Positions 6,933-16,111 of a DNA stretch of 56,118 nt are shown in pieces. The stretch is taken from assembly GCA_034429275.1 (NCBI GenBank), contig DAOUFU010000219.1:1-56118 (forward strand), read 5' to 3'. Both the position numbers and the translations under genes were made by a program. Source of the DNA: DAOUFU01 sp034429275 (lineage in GTDB: Bacteria; Chloroflexota; Anaerolineae; Aggregatilineales; Aggregatilineaceae). Position 1 is the first letter of the stretch. Each line of letters begins with the position of its first letter. Under the pieces are notes generated by a model. The model made no database searches. It worked only from the letters and a program-made list of their open reading frames with translations, and was not told the DNA's origin.

Positions 6933-8381
6933 TCACGCCGGATGCAGATTGTTCAGAAACGCTTTGTAGCGCCCAAGCTGCTCTTCCCACACTGCCACAT
7001 CCTGCGGCTGAATCATGCGGGTTTCTACCGTGCGGCTGAGCATCGACCGTGCCTGGGCCAGATCGCCCAGTTCGCCCAGCGCGATCAACTGCACGATGGC
7101 ATTGCCCGTCGCCGTCGCTTCAACCGGCCCGGCGATCACCAGTCGCCCAATGGCATTGGCCGTCATCTGGTTGAGCAGATCATTCTGCGACCCACCGCCG
7201 ATGATGTGCAGGCGATCCACCGTGCGCCCGGTCAGGGCAATCAGGTCGTCCAGAGTCAGGCGATACTTAAACGCGAGGCTTTCATAGATGGTACGCATGA
7301 TCTGCCCGACCGTTTCCGGCACCGGCTGGCCGGTCTGTTGGCAGCAGGCGCGAATCCGCGCGGGCATATCGCCGGGAGCTGCATAGGTGGGATCGTCAGG
7401 ATCGATGAACGACCGGAACGGTTCGGCTTCGGCAGCCAGCGCCGCCAGCTCGGCATACGAGTACTTATGACCCTCGGCTTCCCAGGTGGCGAGGCACTGC
7501 TGCGAAAGCCACAGCCCGGTCACGTTACGCAGCAGGCGGAAGGTGCCATACGCACCGCCTTCGTTGGTCACGTTCGCAGCATAGGCAGCATCATTGATCA
7601 CCGGGCTGGTCACTTCCAGCCCCAGCAGGCTCCAGGTGCCGCTGCTGAGATAGGCGTAATTGGTGGTGGTGGTCGGCACGGCTACCACCGCCGAGCCGGT
7701 ATCGTGCGAGGCCGGCACAATGACCGGGATGCCCCGGTAATCGCCCAGGCGAGTCCCCGGCGGCACGATTTTGCCGAACCAGCGCGTGGGCACATCAAGC
7801 TGGCCCACCAACGCGCGATCCCAATCGTCTGCATGGGGGTTATAGCATTGCGAGGTCGTCACGTCGGTGAATTCGCACGCGCGCTCGCCGCTCAGCCAGT
7901 AATGGAACAGGTCCGGCATCATGAGCAGCGATTCCGCCGCGTCCAGCAGGCAGCTATCCGAAGCGGCCAGGCTCGCCAGTTGATAGAGGGTGTTCAGCGA
8001 CATGAACTGGATTCCAGTCCGCATGAATATCTCGCGGCGCGGCACCCGTGCGAACACCCACTCGAACATGCCTTCGGTGCGCGCGTCGCGGTAATGCACC
8101 GGGTTCGCCAGCAGATGCCCGTCCCGATCCAGCAGCGCAAAATCGACACCCCACGTATCCACCCCTACGCTGGCTGCGCCGGGTGCTGCTGCCGCGATCC
8201 CGGTGGTGATCTCGTGCCACAACCGCAAGACATCCCAATACAATGTGGAACTCACCTGCACCGGGATATTCGGAAAACGGTGCACCTCGGAAAGCTCTAT
8301 GCGCTGCCCGTCGAAGTCGGCTCGCATCACGCGCCCCGACGACGCGCCCAGGTCAACTGCGATAACATGTTTTGTGCTCAT
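6933..8381 (-). CDS. rhaB: Rhamnulokinase
   Basis: FGGY-family kinase phosphorylating L-rhamnulose to L-rhamnulose 1-phosphate. 482 aa, normal length. Visible: VDLGASSGRVM at residues 9-19 (phosphate 1 motif), VGVDTWGVDFALLDRDG and NPVHYRDARTEGM (sugar-binding region), ASHDTGSAV, and LHIIGGGSQNDLLNQMTA near the C-terminus. It is transcribed divergently from L-rhamnose isomerase, which makes its substrate, so the pair encodes two consecutive steps. The aldolase RhaD and a transporter are not in the window. Confidence 0.95.
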   Translation of the reverse strand: MSTKHVIAVDLGASSGRVMRADFDGQRIELSEVHRFPNIPVQVSSTLYWDVLRLWHEITTGIAAAAPGAASVGVDTWGVDFALLDRDGHLLANPVHYRDARTEGMFEWVFARVPRREIFMRTGIQFMSLNTLYQLASLAASDSCLLDAAESLLMMPDLFHYWLSGERACEFTDVTTSQCYNPHADDWDRALVGQLDVPTRWFGKIVPPGTRLGDYRGIPVIVPASHDTGSAVVAVPTTTTNYAYLSSGTWSLLGLEVTSPVINDAAYAANVTNEGGAYGTFRLLRNVTGLWLSQQCLATWEAEGHKYSYAELAALAAEAEPFRSFIDPDDPTYAAPGDMPARIRACCQQTGQPVPETVGQIMRTIYESLAFKYRLTLDDLIALTGRTVDRLHIIGGGSQNDLLNQMTANAIGRLVIAGPVEATATGNAIVQLIALGELGDLAQARSMLSRTVETRMIQPQDVAVWEEQLGRYKAFLNNLHPA

Positions 8382-8473
8382 CCGTCAAAGTCCATTGGTC
8401 CAGGTCCGCAGCAAATCTTCTGCATGACCGCCGCTCAAAAGTGAACCGGGGTAAAATAGGGTCATTCGAATTG

Positions 8474-8486
8474 TATACTGGCCAGT
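8474..8486. promoter_or_regulatory. -10 element overlapping a perfect 10 bp palindrome
   Basis: ACTGGCCAGT (8477-8486) is a perfect palindrome overlapping TATACT (8474-8479), which could be the -10 for the isomerase. It lies 24 nt before that gene's ATG and in the divergent rhaB/isomerase spacer, so it could be a repressor operator. No regulator gene is nearby. Confidence 0.4.
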
Positions 8487-8510
8487 TTGAACTCACAAAA
8501 GGAAAACATC

Positions 8511-9731
8511 ATGAGTGATTTTGCACCCGATTACGAGCGCCTGACCGCACGCCTCGCCGAACGGGGCATCGCGATTGAAAAGGTCAAAGCCGCCTTGAAG
8601 GCCCAGCACATTGAAACCCCCTCGTGGGGTTATGGAAACAGCGGCACGCGTTTTAAGGTGTTTGCATGGCCGGGCGCGGCGCGCAACGTGTACGAAAAAC
8701 TGGCCGATGCCGCCTATATCCACAAGCTGAGCGGCATTGCCCCCTCGGTCGCGCTCCACATCCCCTGGGACAAAACCGACGACTGGACCGCGCTCCGGCA
8801 GTATGCAGCCGAGCAGGGCGTCACCATCGGCGCGATCAATCCAAACGTGTTTCAGGACGACCAGTACAAGCTGGGCAGCATCTGTCATCCCTCGTCGCGC
8901 GTGCGCGAAGAGGCCCTGGCCCACATGATCGAGTGCTGCGAGATCATGGAAAAGACCGGCAGCAGCCTGCTCAGCCTGTGGTTTGCCGACGGCACCAATT
9001 ACGCCGGGCAGGACAGCATCGCGGGCCGCAAACGCCGCATGGAGGCCGCGCTGGCCGAGACCTATCGCCACCTGCCAGCCGGATCGCGCATGTTGATCGA
9101 GTACAAATTCTTTGAACCGGCCTTCTATCACACCGATCTGGCCGACTGGGGCATGGCCTATGCAACGGCGCTCAAGCTCGGCGAGCAGGCCCAGGTATTG
9201 GTCGATACCGGTCATCATGCCCAGGGTACCAACATCGCGCATATCGTGGCTTTTCTGCTGGATGAAGGACGGTTGGGCGGCTTCCATTTCAATGCGCGCC
9301 GTTACGCCGACGACGATCTGATTGTGGGAACCAACAACCCGTTCGAGCTGTTTGAGATTTTTGTTGAGCTGGTTTCCGCCGGTGACGCGGCCAAAGACGT
9401 GGCCTATATGATCGACCAGAGCCACAACATCGAAGACAAGCTCGAAGCCATGCTGCTGAGCGTGCTCAACTGCCAGACGGCCTACGCCAAGGCGCTGATC
9501 GTGGATTATGTATCCCTGCGCGAAAAGCAGATGGCGGGCGATGTGCTGGGTGCACACCGCGTCCTGGTCGATGCCTTCGAGACCGATGTGCGCCCGCTGC
9601 TGGCCCAGGTCCGCATCGAAATGGGCCGCCACCCCGATCCTCTCGCTGCCTATCGTGCCGACGATTATGCCCGGCGTGTCGCCGAAACACGCGGCGTCGC
9701 ATCCGGTGGCGACAGCGGCTATCCGGGCTGA
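8511..9731 (+). CDS. rhaI: L-rhamnose isomerase (Pseudomonas-type RhaI)
   Basis: Metal-dependent TIM-barrel isomerase converting L-rhamnose to L-rhamnulose. 406 aa. It follows the P. stutzeri-type isomerase: PSWGYGNSGTRF, SVALHIPWDK, LIEYKFFEPAFYHT (Glu metal ligand), VLVDTGHHAQGTNI (Asp/His), LGGFHFNARRYADDDL and AYMIDQSHN. The usual FHFND is FHFNA here, while the following DDD remains. This E. coli-unrelated subgroup often acts on several aldoses, including D-allose. ATG 8511 is chosen over the one 24 nt upstream because AAAGGA precedes it. A strong terminator follows. Confidence 0.93.
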   Translation: MSDFAPDYERLTARLAERGIAIEKVKAALKAQHIETPSWGYGNSGTRFKVFAWPGAARNVYEKLADAAYIHKLSGIAPSVALHIPWDKTDDWTALRQYAAEQGVTIGAINPNVFQDDQYKLGSICHPSSRVREEALAHMIECCEIMEKTGSSLLSLWFADGTNYAGQDSIAGRKRRMEAALAETYRHLPAGSRMLIEYKFFEPAFYHTDLADWGMAYATALKLGEQAQVLVDTGHHAQGTNIAHIVAFLLDEGRLGGFHFNARRYADDDLIVGTNNPFELFEIFVELVSAGDAAKDVAYMIDQSHNIEDKLEAMLLSVLNCQTAYAKALIVDYVSLREKQMAGDVLGAHRVLVDAFETDVRPLLAQVRIEMGRHPDPLAAYRADDYARRVAETRGVASGGDSGYPG

Positions 9732-9753
9732 TAGACTCCTTGCGCGAGAATCA

Positions 9754-9790
9754 CCAGGGGCGCAGTCGGTGCGCCCCTGGGTGTTTGTTC
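9754..9790 (+). terminator. Rho-independent terminator after L-rhamnose isomerase
   Basis: CCAGGGGCGCA (9754-9764), loop GTCGG, TGCGCCCCTGG (9770-9780), then GTGTTTGTTCT. The 11 bp stem is perfect and lies 22 nt past the stop. Confidence 0.9.
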
Positions 9791-9821
9791 TCCCTGTGCC
9801 CAGGATATACCGGGCCTGGTC

Positions 9822-11186
9822 TTACAGGTCATCCAGGCTCGCGCCGTTGCTGGCGATCACATCGCGGTACCAGTATGCTGAATCTTTGAGCGTTCGCTTC
9901 TGCGTCTGGTAATCGACGTGGATCAGGCCAAAGCGGTGCTTCATTCCCTCGCCCCATTCGAAGTTATCCAGAATCGACCACTGGAAATAGCCCGCCAGCT
10001 TCACCCCATCCGCCGCCGCGCGCCGGTATTGAAGCAGGTAGCGCCGCAAGAAGTCAATACGCTGCGGATCGTGCACACGCCCGTCCATGCTCACCCAGTC
10101 CGGCGATGACAGGCCGTTTTCGGTGATGACAATCGGCAGGCCATAGCGTTCCTGGAAGAATCTTGGCCCCCAATAGGCCGCTTCGGGCGTGACACGCCAG
10201 TGAGTGAGCGTCAGCGGCGCGCCCACCGGCATCGGCACCACCTCCGGTTGGCCCTCTGCCCCGGCACGCACATAGGGCCCCTGGTAGATATTGAACCCAA
10301 AGAAATCGAGCGGCTGCTGAATCGTCGCCATATCATCCGACCCGATAACGGGCATATTCGAGCCAAAACGAGCAGCGGTATCCGCCGGGTATACGCCTTT
10401 TACCATCGGGTCGCCCCAGAAGGCATGACTCCACAAGCCAAGCGTCTTGACGCTGAACATATAGGATCGAGCCGCGTTGATGTCGGCTTCGCTGGTTTCG
10501 TCGGCGGGGATGGCCACGGTAGCCACGTTGGCTGTTCCCACCTGTGGGGCCAGTTTCGCCTCGGCGCGGATCACCTGTACGGCCCGACCATGCGCCAACA
10601 AGACATTGTGAGCCATCCGTACGATTTCGGCTTCGGCCATTTTTAATCCGGGGGCGTGACGTCCCACGCGGTGCCCCACATCGACAAAAACGGGCGGCTC
10701 GTTGAGCGGCATCCAGTGCCGGACTCGATCACTCAGCCGGTTCACGATCACTTCGGTATAGTCGGCGAACCACTGCGGCGAGTCTGGGTTGAGCCAGCCA
10801 CCCCTGCAAAACAGTGCATACGGGTAGTCCCAATGGAACAGCGTAACATAGGGGGTGATATTGGCTGCCAGCAGTGAATCGATCAGCCGGTCATAAAACG
10901 CCAGCCCTGCCTCGTTGATTCTGCCGATTCCTTCCGGCAGCACGCGCGGCCAGCCAATCGACAGGCGGTATGCGTGCAGCCCGATTTCCTTCATCAGCGC
11001 GACATCTTCGGCATAGCGGTGATAGTGATCGCACGCGACATCCCCGGTATCGCCGTTGAATACCGTACCGGGCTGGTGGACAAACATATCCCACACCGAA
11101 GGCCCTTTGCCATCGTCTTGCCAGCCGCCCTCAATCTGGTACGAAGCTGCTGCCGCGCCCCACACAAAGTCGCCAGAAAAACTCAT
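9822..11186 (-). CDS. GH1 family beta-glucosidase
   Basis: Retaining beta-glycosidase, 454 aa, full length for GH1. N-terminal FSGDFVWGAAAASYQIEGG binds the -1 sugar. TLFHWDYPYAL, the acid/base Glu in WMPLNEPPVF, and the nucleophile Glu in IVITENGLSS are all intact. Late YFQWSILDNFEWGEGM is also typical. No signal peptide, so it acts on imported oligosaccharides. It is the last gene of a minus-strand run with a PfkB kinase 62 nt upstream, suggesting linked sugar use. Preference between beta-glucosides and galactosides or fucosides cannot be read from sequence alone. Confidence 0.95.
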   Translation of the reverse strand: MSFSGDFVWGAAAASYQIEGGWQDDGKGPSVWDMFVHQPGTVFNGDTGDVACDHYHRYAEDVALMKEIGLHAYRLSIGWPRVLPEGIGRINEAGLAFYDRLIDSLLAANITPYVTLFHWDYPYALFCRGGWLNPDSPQWFADYTEVIVNRLSDRVRHWMPLNEPPVFVDVGHRVGRHAPGLKMAEAEIVRMAHNVLLAHGRAVQVIRAEAKLAPQVGTANVATVAIPADETSEADINAARSYMFSVKTLGLWSHAFWGDPMVKGVYPADTAARFGSNMPVIGSDDMATIQQPLDFFGFNIYQGPYVRAGAEGQPEVVPMPVGAPLTLTHWRVTPEAAYWGPRFFQERYGLPIVITENGLSSPDWVSMDGRVHDPQRIDFLRRYLLQYRRAAADGVKLAGYFQWSILDNFEWGEGMKHRFGLIHVDYQTQKRTLKDSAYWYRDVIASNGASLDDL

Positions 11187-11248
11187 TCTTTTCTCTCCAC
11201 GCTCAATACACCATCCATTCGCAAAAAGCGGCGTTCAGAGATATTTGC

Positions 11249-12214
11249 TCAACTGCTCCGCGGCTCGCCGTAAACAAACCGTTCCACAGCCTTACGCGAC
11301 AGCAGACCGCGCGCGCCCATCTGGGCAACGATCAGCGCGGCGGCAGCGTTGCCCCACCGCAGCGCCTCGCCCAGACTCACCCCCAAAACGCGCGCCGCAA
11401 TGAAGCCGGCATCAAACGCATCACCTGCACCCAGTTTGTCCACCACCGGCACCTGGTACGCAGCCGCCCGGACTACATCCCCTTGTGGCGTGACGGCCAG
11501 CGTGCCCTCTGTGCCCTGGCGCGCAACGACAGTCCGCACCCCGGCGGAAAGGGCTTGCGCGGCCTTCTCAACCGATTTTGCGCCGGTCGTCGGGATCAAC
11601 TCGTCTTCGCCGCTCCCCAGCACAACATCGGCCAGTTCAACAGCCCGCGCCACGACCGTCCGCATCCGATCCGCCCAGCCCCACAGCTCCAGCCGCAAGT
11701 TCAGGTCAATCGAGACGGGCACACCCGCCGCGCGCGCCTGCTCCATCGCAAACAACACCGCCGATCGAACCGGCTCAGCGCGCAGGCACATGCCGGTGGT
11801 ATGCAGCCAGGCCGCCGACCGAATGCGCGCACAGTCGAGATCGTCGGGTCGCAGGTGGGTATGTGCGCCGCCGGTTGGCGGCCACACCACCAACCAGCGT
11901 TCCCCATCGGGCTGAATCATCGCAATCACCGTAGGGGTGTGGGCATCGGGGTGAATCTGCAAACCCGCCGTATCAATACCCTCGACGGCAAAATCGTGAA
12001 TGACGGTGCGCCCATACCCATCATCCCCAACCGTGCCCGCAAAATAGACCGGCATACCAAGTCGGGCCAATGCCACCGCCGTATTGGCCGCCGTGCCCCC
12101 GCCGAAAAGACGCGGCTCTTGCAGCGTGCCCGGCGTGCCATGTTTACCTTCTGGCAGCCGGATCACCAGGTCCACATTAGCATCCCCCACCACGACAACC
12201 GGCCCGCTGCTCAT
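11249..12214 (-). CDS. PfkB family carbohydrate kinase
   Basis: 321 aa ribokinase-fold kinase. The N-terminus VVVVGDANVDLVIRLP and FGGGTAANTAVALARLG give the first PfkB signature; VVDKLGAGDAFDAGFIAARVLG holds the second, with the catalytic Asp in GAGD. Substrate is unknown; ribokinase- or 2-keto-3-deoxygluconate kinase-like activities are possible. The start is the ATG at 12214, whose ATGA overlaps the stop of the TrpF-like gene, implying translational coupling. An upstream extension (37 residues overlapping that gene) is rejected. The GH1 glucosidase follows. Confidence 0.9.
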   Translation of the reverse strand: MSSGPVVVVGDANVDLVIRLPEGKHGTPGTLQEPRLFGGGTAANTAVALARLGMPVYFAGTVGDDGYGRTVIHDFAVEGIDTAGLQIHPDAHTPTVIAMIQPDGERWLVVWPPTGGAHTHLRPDDLDCARIRSAAWLHTTGMCLRAEPVRSAVLFAMEQARAAGVPVSIDLNLRLELWGWADRMRTVVARAVELADVVLGSGEDELIPTTGAKSVEKAAQALSAGVRTVVARQGTEGTLAVTPQGDVVRAAAYQVPVVDKLGAGDAFDAGFIAARVLGVSLGEALRWGNAAAALIVAQMGARGLLSRKAVERFVYGEPRSS

Positions 12215-12882
12215 ACTCCCGCGCTCCGTGCTGCTTCTACAAATGCCCGCACTCGTGCCATATCTTTGCGGAAACCACCCCCCGGCAGCAGCATGTTGGT
12301 ATGAGTCAGCGAATCGACGCCCCAAGGCCGCACCGCGCGGATCGCTTCACCCACATTTTCCGGCGAGAGTCCGCCTGCCAGGATGACCGGTACCTCACAC
12401 CGCCGCACGATCTCGGCGCTGATGCTCCAGTCGTGGGTTGCGCCGCTGGCCCCGATTCCCGCAATGTTTGGAGCCTGGGTATCCAGAATCAGGTAATCGG
12501 CCACCTCTTGATAGGCCAGCGCGCGCTCAATGGCGTCTGGCCCGCCCACCGAAATTGCCTGCATGATGAGCTGCCCTGGGAGTCGCGCCCGCAAGGTGCG
12601 CACATCATCCGGCGTCACAGTCCCTTGCAGCCCACACAGGTGCAGAATATCCGGCCTGACAGCCTGTACCATGGCGACGATCTCATCGAGGTCTTCCTCG
12701 ACCGAAAGGGCCACCCCTGTCGCCGATTCGGGCAGCGCCATCAAGATTTCGCGTGCTTGTTCGAAGCTCACCTCGCCGGGCAGTCCGCGCCGTGCAGGCG
12801 TCACCCCCACGTGGTTGACTCCCAACGCCGCGACCGCGCGCGCTTCATCGGGAGACTGCATAGTATAAATCTGGACAATCAT
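12211..12882 (-). CDS. TrpF-like (phosphoribosylanthranilate isomerase fold) protein, catalytic Cys absent
   Basis: 223 aa TIM-barrel protein. The C-terminal half matches TrpF: DYLILDTQ (the Asp of the catalytic pair), then GATHDWSISAEIV, VPVILAGGLSPENVGEAI and WGVDSLTHT. At the N-terminus TrpF normally reads VKICG with the general-base Cys; here it is MIVQIYTMQSPDEAR, lacking both Lys and Cys, and the SPR segment is altered (ARRG). It overlaps a PfkB kinase by ATGA, not other trp genes. I infer a paralogue recruited to a sugar-phosphate reaction or binding, not tryptophan synthesis. The true reaction is unknown. Confidence 0.75.
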   Translation of the reverse strand: MIVQIYTMQSPDEARAVAALGVNHVGVTPARRGLPGEVSFEQAREILMALPESATGVALSVEEDLDEIVAMVQAVRPDILHLCGLQGTVTPDDVRTLRARLPGQLIMQAISVGGPDAIERALAYQEVADYLILDTQAPNIAGIGASGATHDWSISAEIVRRCEVPVILAGGLSPENVGEAIRAVRPWGVDSLTHTNMLLPGGGFRKDMARVRAFVEAARSAGV

Positions 12883-12898
12883 GAAAGCTCCTTCGTGT

Positions 12899-13954
12899 TT
12901 ACAGCAGGCGGTAAGTGCTGTCGCTGCGGTAATCGACCATCACCCGCGTTCCGGGCACGGGCAGCTTTCGCCCGCGCCAATCATTCCGCACCTGCCCCCA
13001 TTGATCGGTGATCATTCGCCCCCCCGGAGAGCGAAAACGATAGCGCAGCGTCACTTTGTAGTCACCGTCAGCGTCTTCCGCGCCCCGGCTGGCGACGATC
13101 CTCCCCGGTAAAATCCGGCGCGCAGGGGCGGACGAATAGCGCAGCAGCCGCCCCACGATCAGTCCGACCACCAGGACCGCCATCAGCGTCGCCGCCGCCA
13201 ATGTCAGCAGATTGCGTCGCGTGTGGATCGCCGTGACGCCTGCCAGTTGGGCCACGTCTGGTTGATCGGGCACATAACGTACTTCAACCGGCGCTGCAAG
13301 GCCCAGTCGCTCAAAATCACTTTTGCTGACCTGCTGGCTCATCCAGCGAAATGCCTCTTCAGGGGCATCTGCCGGGTGGAACTGGACGAATACACGATGG
13401 CGGTCGCCCGTGCTCTCCGCCCCGACAATTTCACCCGGCGCGATCACTCCCAGGCGGCGCAGCGCCAGCCAGTCGCCCCATTCCGGCAGCGCCGCTCCCC
13501 ACAACAAACCGATCACCAGCACCAGCAGACCCACCATCAGCCCACGCCGCCAGGAAGGCCGACGCGCCCGATGGGTCTGGCGTTGCCATTGAGCGATCAA
13601 CCGGGAGTTACGCGGATTGAGCAGAAACAGCGCCCCCCCTGCCGGGGATTTTCCGCGCTGGACTCTTCGCCGTGAGGCCGCGCGCGAAGCCGGCGTCTCT
13701 GTTGCGGCTTTTGGCGCAGCGGGCGGCGTAGGGGCAGGAACCGAAGGCTGCGCCCCAGCTAACGCCTGCCAGGCCATCGCCCGCACTTCGGGATCGCTGT
13801 CGTGCCGGTAGAGATGCTCAAATACCTTGCGCACACGGGGATCATCGAGCAGCCCGCTCAACCCTTTGACCCCGACCTTTCGTTCAGCCGGGTCATCGCT
13901 GCGCAGCCGGTTCAGGTTGCGCAGCATCTCTACCGATCCCGTCGTTTCCTCCAC
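12899..13954 (-). CDS. HEAT-repeat and two-helix membrane protein with DUF3592-like modules
   Basis: About 351 aa. The N-terminus has HEAT-like helices (RLRSDDPAERKVGVKGLSGL, HLYRHDSDPEVRAMAWQAL), then an Ala/Pro-rich linker. One membrane helix follows (GLMVGLLVLVIGLLWGAALP), then an extracytoplasmic beta-rich part (GEIVGAESTGDRHRVFVQF, VEVRYVPDQPDVAQL), a second helix (NLLTLAAATLMAVLVVGLIVG) and a second beta-rich module (GRIVASRGAEDADGDYKV, GTRVMVDYRSDSTYRLL). The beta modules resemble DUF3592. GTG 13954 is preferred: GGGGAGG lies just before it, right after the upstream gene's stop. Function unknown; probably a membrane scaffold. Confidence 0.65.
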   Translation of the reverse strand: MEETTGSVEMLRNLNRLRSDDPAERKVGVKGLSGLLDDPRVRKVFEHLYRHDSDPEVRAMAWQALAGAQPSVPAPTPPAAPKAATETPASRAASRRRVQRGKSPAGGALFLLNPRNSRLIAQWQRQTHRARRPSWRRGLMVGLLVLVIGLLWGAALPEWGDWLALRRLGVIAPGEIVGAESTGDRHRVFVQFHPADAPEEAFRWMSQQVSKSDFERLGLAAPVEVRYVPDQPDVAQLAGVTAIHTRRNLLTLAAATLMAVLVVGLIVGRLLRYSSAPARRILPGRIVASRGAEDADGDYKVTLRYRFRSPGGRMITDQWGQVRNDWRGRKLPVPGTRVMVDYRSDSTYRLL

Positions 13955-13965
13955 AGCGGCCTCCC

Positions 13966-15180
13966 CTATTGGCATTTGAACGCGCTGACTGGCATTTCTT
14001 TGGCCTCGGCCCACCGCTTGTCATATTCCTCCAGGTAGGCGCGGGCCAGGGCTTCATTGTAAATGATCAGCATATTTTCGTCGTTGTTATCGGCGGCACG
14101 GTTGGTGAAGTTGAACGAGCCGGTCACCACAATGGAGTTGTCGATAATGAAGACCTTGTGATGCAACACGTCCGGATTCCCATCCTGCCTCACGTCGATC
14201 CCCGCGCAGAAAAGGGGACTCACAAACTGGCGGCTGCTCGCCTCGACAATCCCCTGCACATCCAACAACCCCACCTGCGAGAAATGGATCAGAGCATCAA
14301 AAATATCGGACCGGGTGAACGAAAAGGTCATGAAGCGCACGGTGTGAGAAGACGCCAGCAGCTTGATCAGGCGCTCAGGGGCATATCCTTCAGCTTCAAA
14401 CTCAGTCTGAATTAATGTGCCATCTACCGTCACCCCAGGATAGGGGATTTCTTTAGGTGAGGTGATGCCAAACTGGCCGTTGAAAAGCTCTTCGAACTCA
14501 GTCGTATAGTTCGCCGCCAGTCGGCTGGAGCGAATCAGCAGCGAGTTGTTGTTGTTATTGTAGATGTCATTGTGAGTGACGTTCGTTGAGCCGGTCCAGA
14601 CCCATTGACTGTCGATGACAAAGAACTTGTTGTGCATGAAACCATTACGCGAGCCATCGGATCGCACATCGATCCCGGCCAGTTCAAGCTGATCCGCCGT
14701 CGATTCGGGGTCTTCGAGACCATATTCGCCATCCATCACCACCCGCACGATCACGCCGCGATCATGGGCCCGTATCAGCGCATCTGTCACAAACTGCGAA
14801 TTCAGCTCATAAAGGGCCGCGTCGATGCTCTGCCTCGCGCCATCAAGAGCCTTCACCAGCGCGTTTTCGAGCGGCGCACCCACGAACCGGCTGGCATCCT
14901 GGGTATTGATCGGCGAGGTGAAATAGACCTGGAACCAGCCGCCGTCATAGCCGCCGGGGATCGGCGTGAGCACAGTCGGGCCGGGAAGCGGGGTAGGTTC
15001 CGCCGTGGGTACGGCGGTGGGCGGCACGGTGACGACGGGAGTCTGAGTCTGCTCGTGATCAAACACTCCCAGGTCAATACCCAACACAAACCGGGCAAAC
15101 AGCGCCGCCGCAAAGATCACGATGGCCGCCAAAGTGCCGATTTGGGTCTGGCGCGAACGAGACGTGCTGTTGTTGGCCAT
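13966..15180 (-). CDS. Phospholipase D-like (HKD) family protein, membrane-anchored
   Basis: 404 aa. One N-terminal helix (IGTLAAIVIFAAALFARFVLG) anchors it, followed by a Pro/Thr-rich stalk and two PLD-like halves. Each half has an HKD motif: MHNKFFVIDSQWVWTGSTN and LHHKVFIIDNSIVVTGSFN, both with His, Lys and Asp. The fold serves phospholipases, cardiolipin synthases and nucleases (Nuc/endonuclease). An extracytoplasmic single-chain protein of this layout suits a nuclease or phosphodiesterase. The ATG at 15180 has GAGAGG upstream; a longer upstream reading overlapping the neighbouring gene is rejected. The HEAT/membrane gene begins 11 nt after its stop. Confidence 0.87.
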   Translation of the reverse strand: MANNSTSRSRQTQIGTLAAIVIFAAALFARFVLGIDLGVFDHEQTQTPVVTVPPTAVPTAEPTPLPGPTVLTPIPGGYDGGWFQVYFTSPINTQDASRFVGAPLENALVKALDGARQSIDAALYELNSQFVTDALIRAHDRGVIVRVVMDGEYGLEDPESTADQLELAGIDVRSDGSRNGFMHNKFFVIDSQWVWTGSTNVTHNDIYNNNNNSLLIRSSRLAANYTTEFEELFNGQFGITSPKEIPYPGVTVDGTLIQTEFEAEGYAPERLIKLLASSHTVRFMTFSFTRSDIFDALIHFSQVGLLDVQGIVEASSRQFVSPLFCAGIDVRQDGNPDVLHHKVFIIDNSIVVTGSFNFTNRAADNNDENMLIIYNEALARAYLEEYDKRWAEAKEMPVSAFKCQ

Positions 15181-15241
15181 GCGTCTTTTCCTCTCGTCGT
15201 CTTGGCACATCCGGAAGCGAGAATCGGGGGAAGCCAGGAAC

Positions 15242-16111
15242 TTACGACTCGTCCGGCTGATCGGCGTCAAAGCCGGGCGGCTCAGGGTGCTTTTCCGGCT
15301 GGGAATCGCGCCTGGGCAAACCACGCCCACCAAACGGCCCCGGCAGCGCTCCCTGAGACGGTTCGCGTTCGGACGACGGGGGTGGCTGAGATTCCGGTAC
15401 GGAAGTCTGAGCGGGGACATCCCTCGGCAGTCGTGCTCCACCGAACGGCAGAGGCGCAGCCGGAGGTTGTGATTCCGGCCCGGCAGGCTGCGCCTCACCT
15501 GGAGCAACATCTATCGCCGTGCTGAGCAGCGTTCCCAGCAGCGTGGGAGGGGTCGGCGACGAAATCTCTGCATCGGTCATGGTGCCTGTCGTCATGCTCA
15601 ATGGTGAAGGCAGCCCCTCGTCCACCGCGTCACCAGAAGGCGGCCCCGCTGTCGGCGATTTTGTGGTGGGTGGGGCAAAACGCGCCATCAGATCGTGCAG
15701 CATGTCGCTCACCGATCGGCCTTGCTGGGCCGCCAGCCAGCCAGCGATGGCGTCTTCAGGCATCACCGGGGCATCCGCTCCCCACAGGTCCTGGCTGAGC
15801 TTGTTCACCATGAGCAGAGTTTTCGTCAGCCAGTCGGCATCTTTTTTGTCGTGGTAGGTCGCCACCCAGTTCAAACGTGTCATCAGCCGGGTCAGGTTAT
15901 ACGCCTGGTCGCTGATCTGCTGCTCCGAGGGGAGGGGCGCACTGCTGCCAGTCACCGCCTGCGCGTAAGCACTCGCATAAGCCAATCCCCAGTCCACCAG
16001 GGGGATCGCTTCGTCATCGGTCAGGCCATCGCGTAGTTTGCCACTGTCGGCAATCGTATCCGCAAACACCTGCACGATTCGTTTGATCGCTTCACTGTCG
16101 CCAGGGGACAT
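15242..16111 (-). CDS. Uncharacterised protein with Pro-rich disordered tail
   Basis: 289 aa, not recognised. Residues 1-150 look globular and helical (IKRIVQVFADTIADSG, LTRLMTRLNWVATYHDKKDADWL, AIAGWLAAQQGRSVSDML). The rest is Pro/Ser/Gly-rich and likely disordered, with two similar pieces, PFGGARLPRD and PFGGRGLPRRD. No signal peptide or membrane helix. It lies 61 nt upstream of the PLD-like gene on the same strand, so could share its transcript. The tail could be a protein-interaction segment; that is inference. Confidence 0.7.
   Translation of the reverse strand: MSPGDSEAIKRIVQVFADTIADSGKLRDGLTDDEAIPLVDWGLAYASAYAQAVTGSSAPLPSEQQISDQAYNLTRLMTRLNWVATYHDKKDADWLTKTLLMVNKLSQDLWGADAPVMPEDAIAGWLAAQQGRSVSDMLHDLMARFAPPTTKSPTAGPPSGDAVDEGLPSPLSMTTGTMTDAEISSPTPPTLLGTLLSTAIDVAPGEAQPAGPESQPPAAPLPFGGARLPRDVPAQTSVPESQPPPSSEREPSQGALPGPFGGRGLPRRDSQPEKHPEPPGFDADQPDES

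Noticed and set aside
13966..15510. Longer start for the PLD-like protein
   Set aside because: The extra 110 residues are Arg-rich and antiparallel to no known domain, and overlap the upstream gene; ATG 15180 has a good ribosome site and gives a clean membrane anchor.
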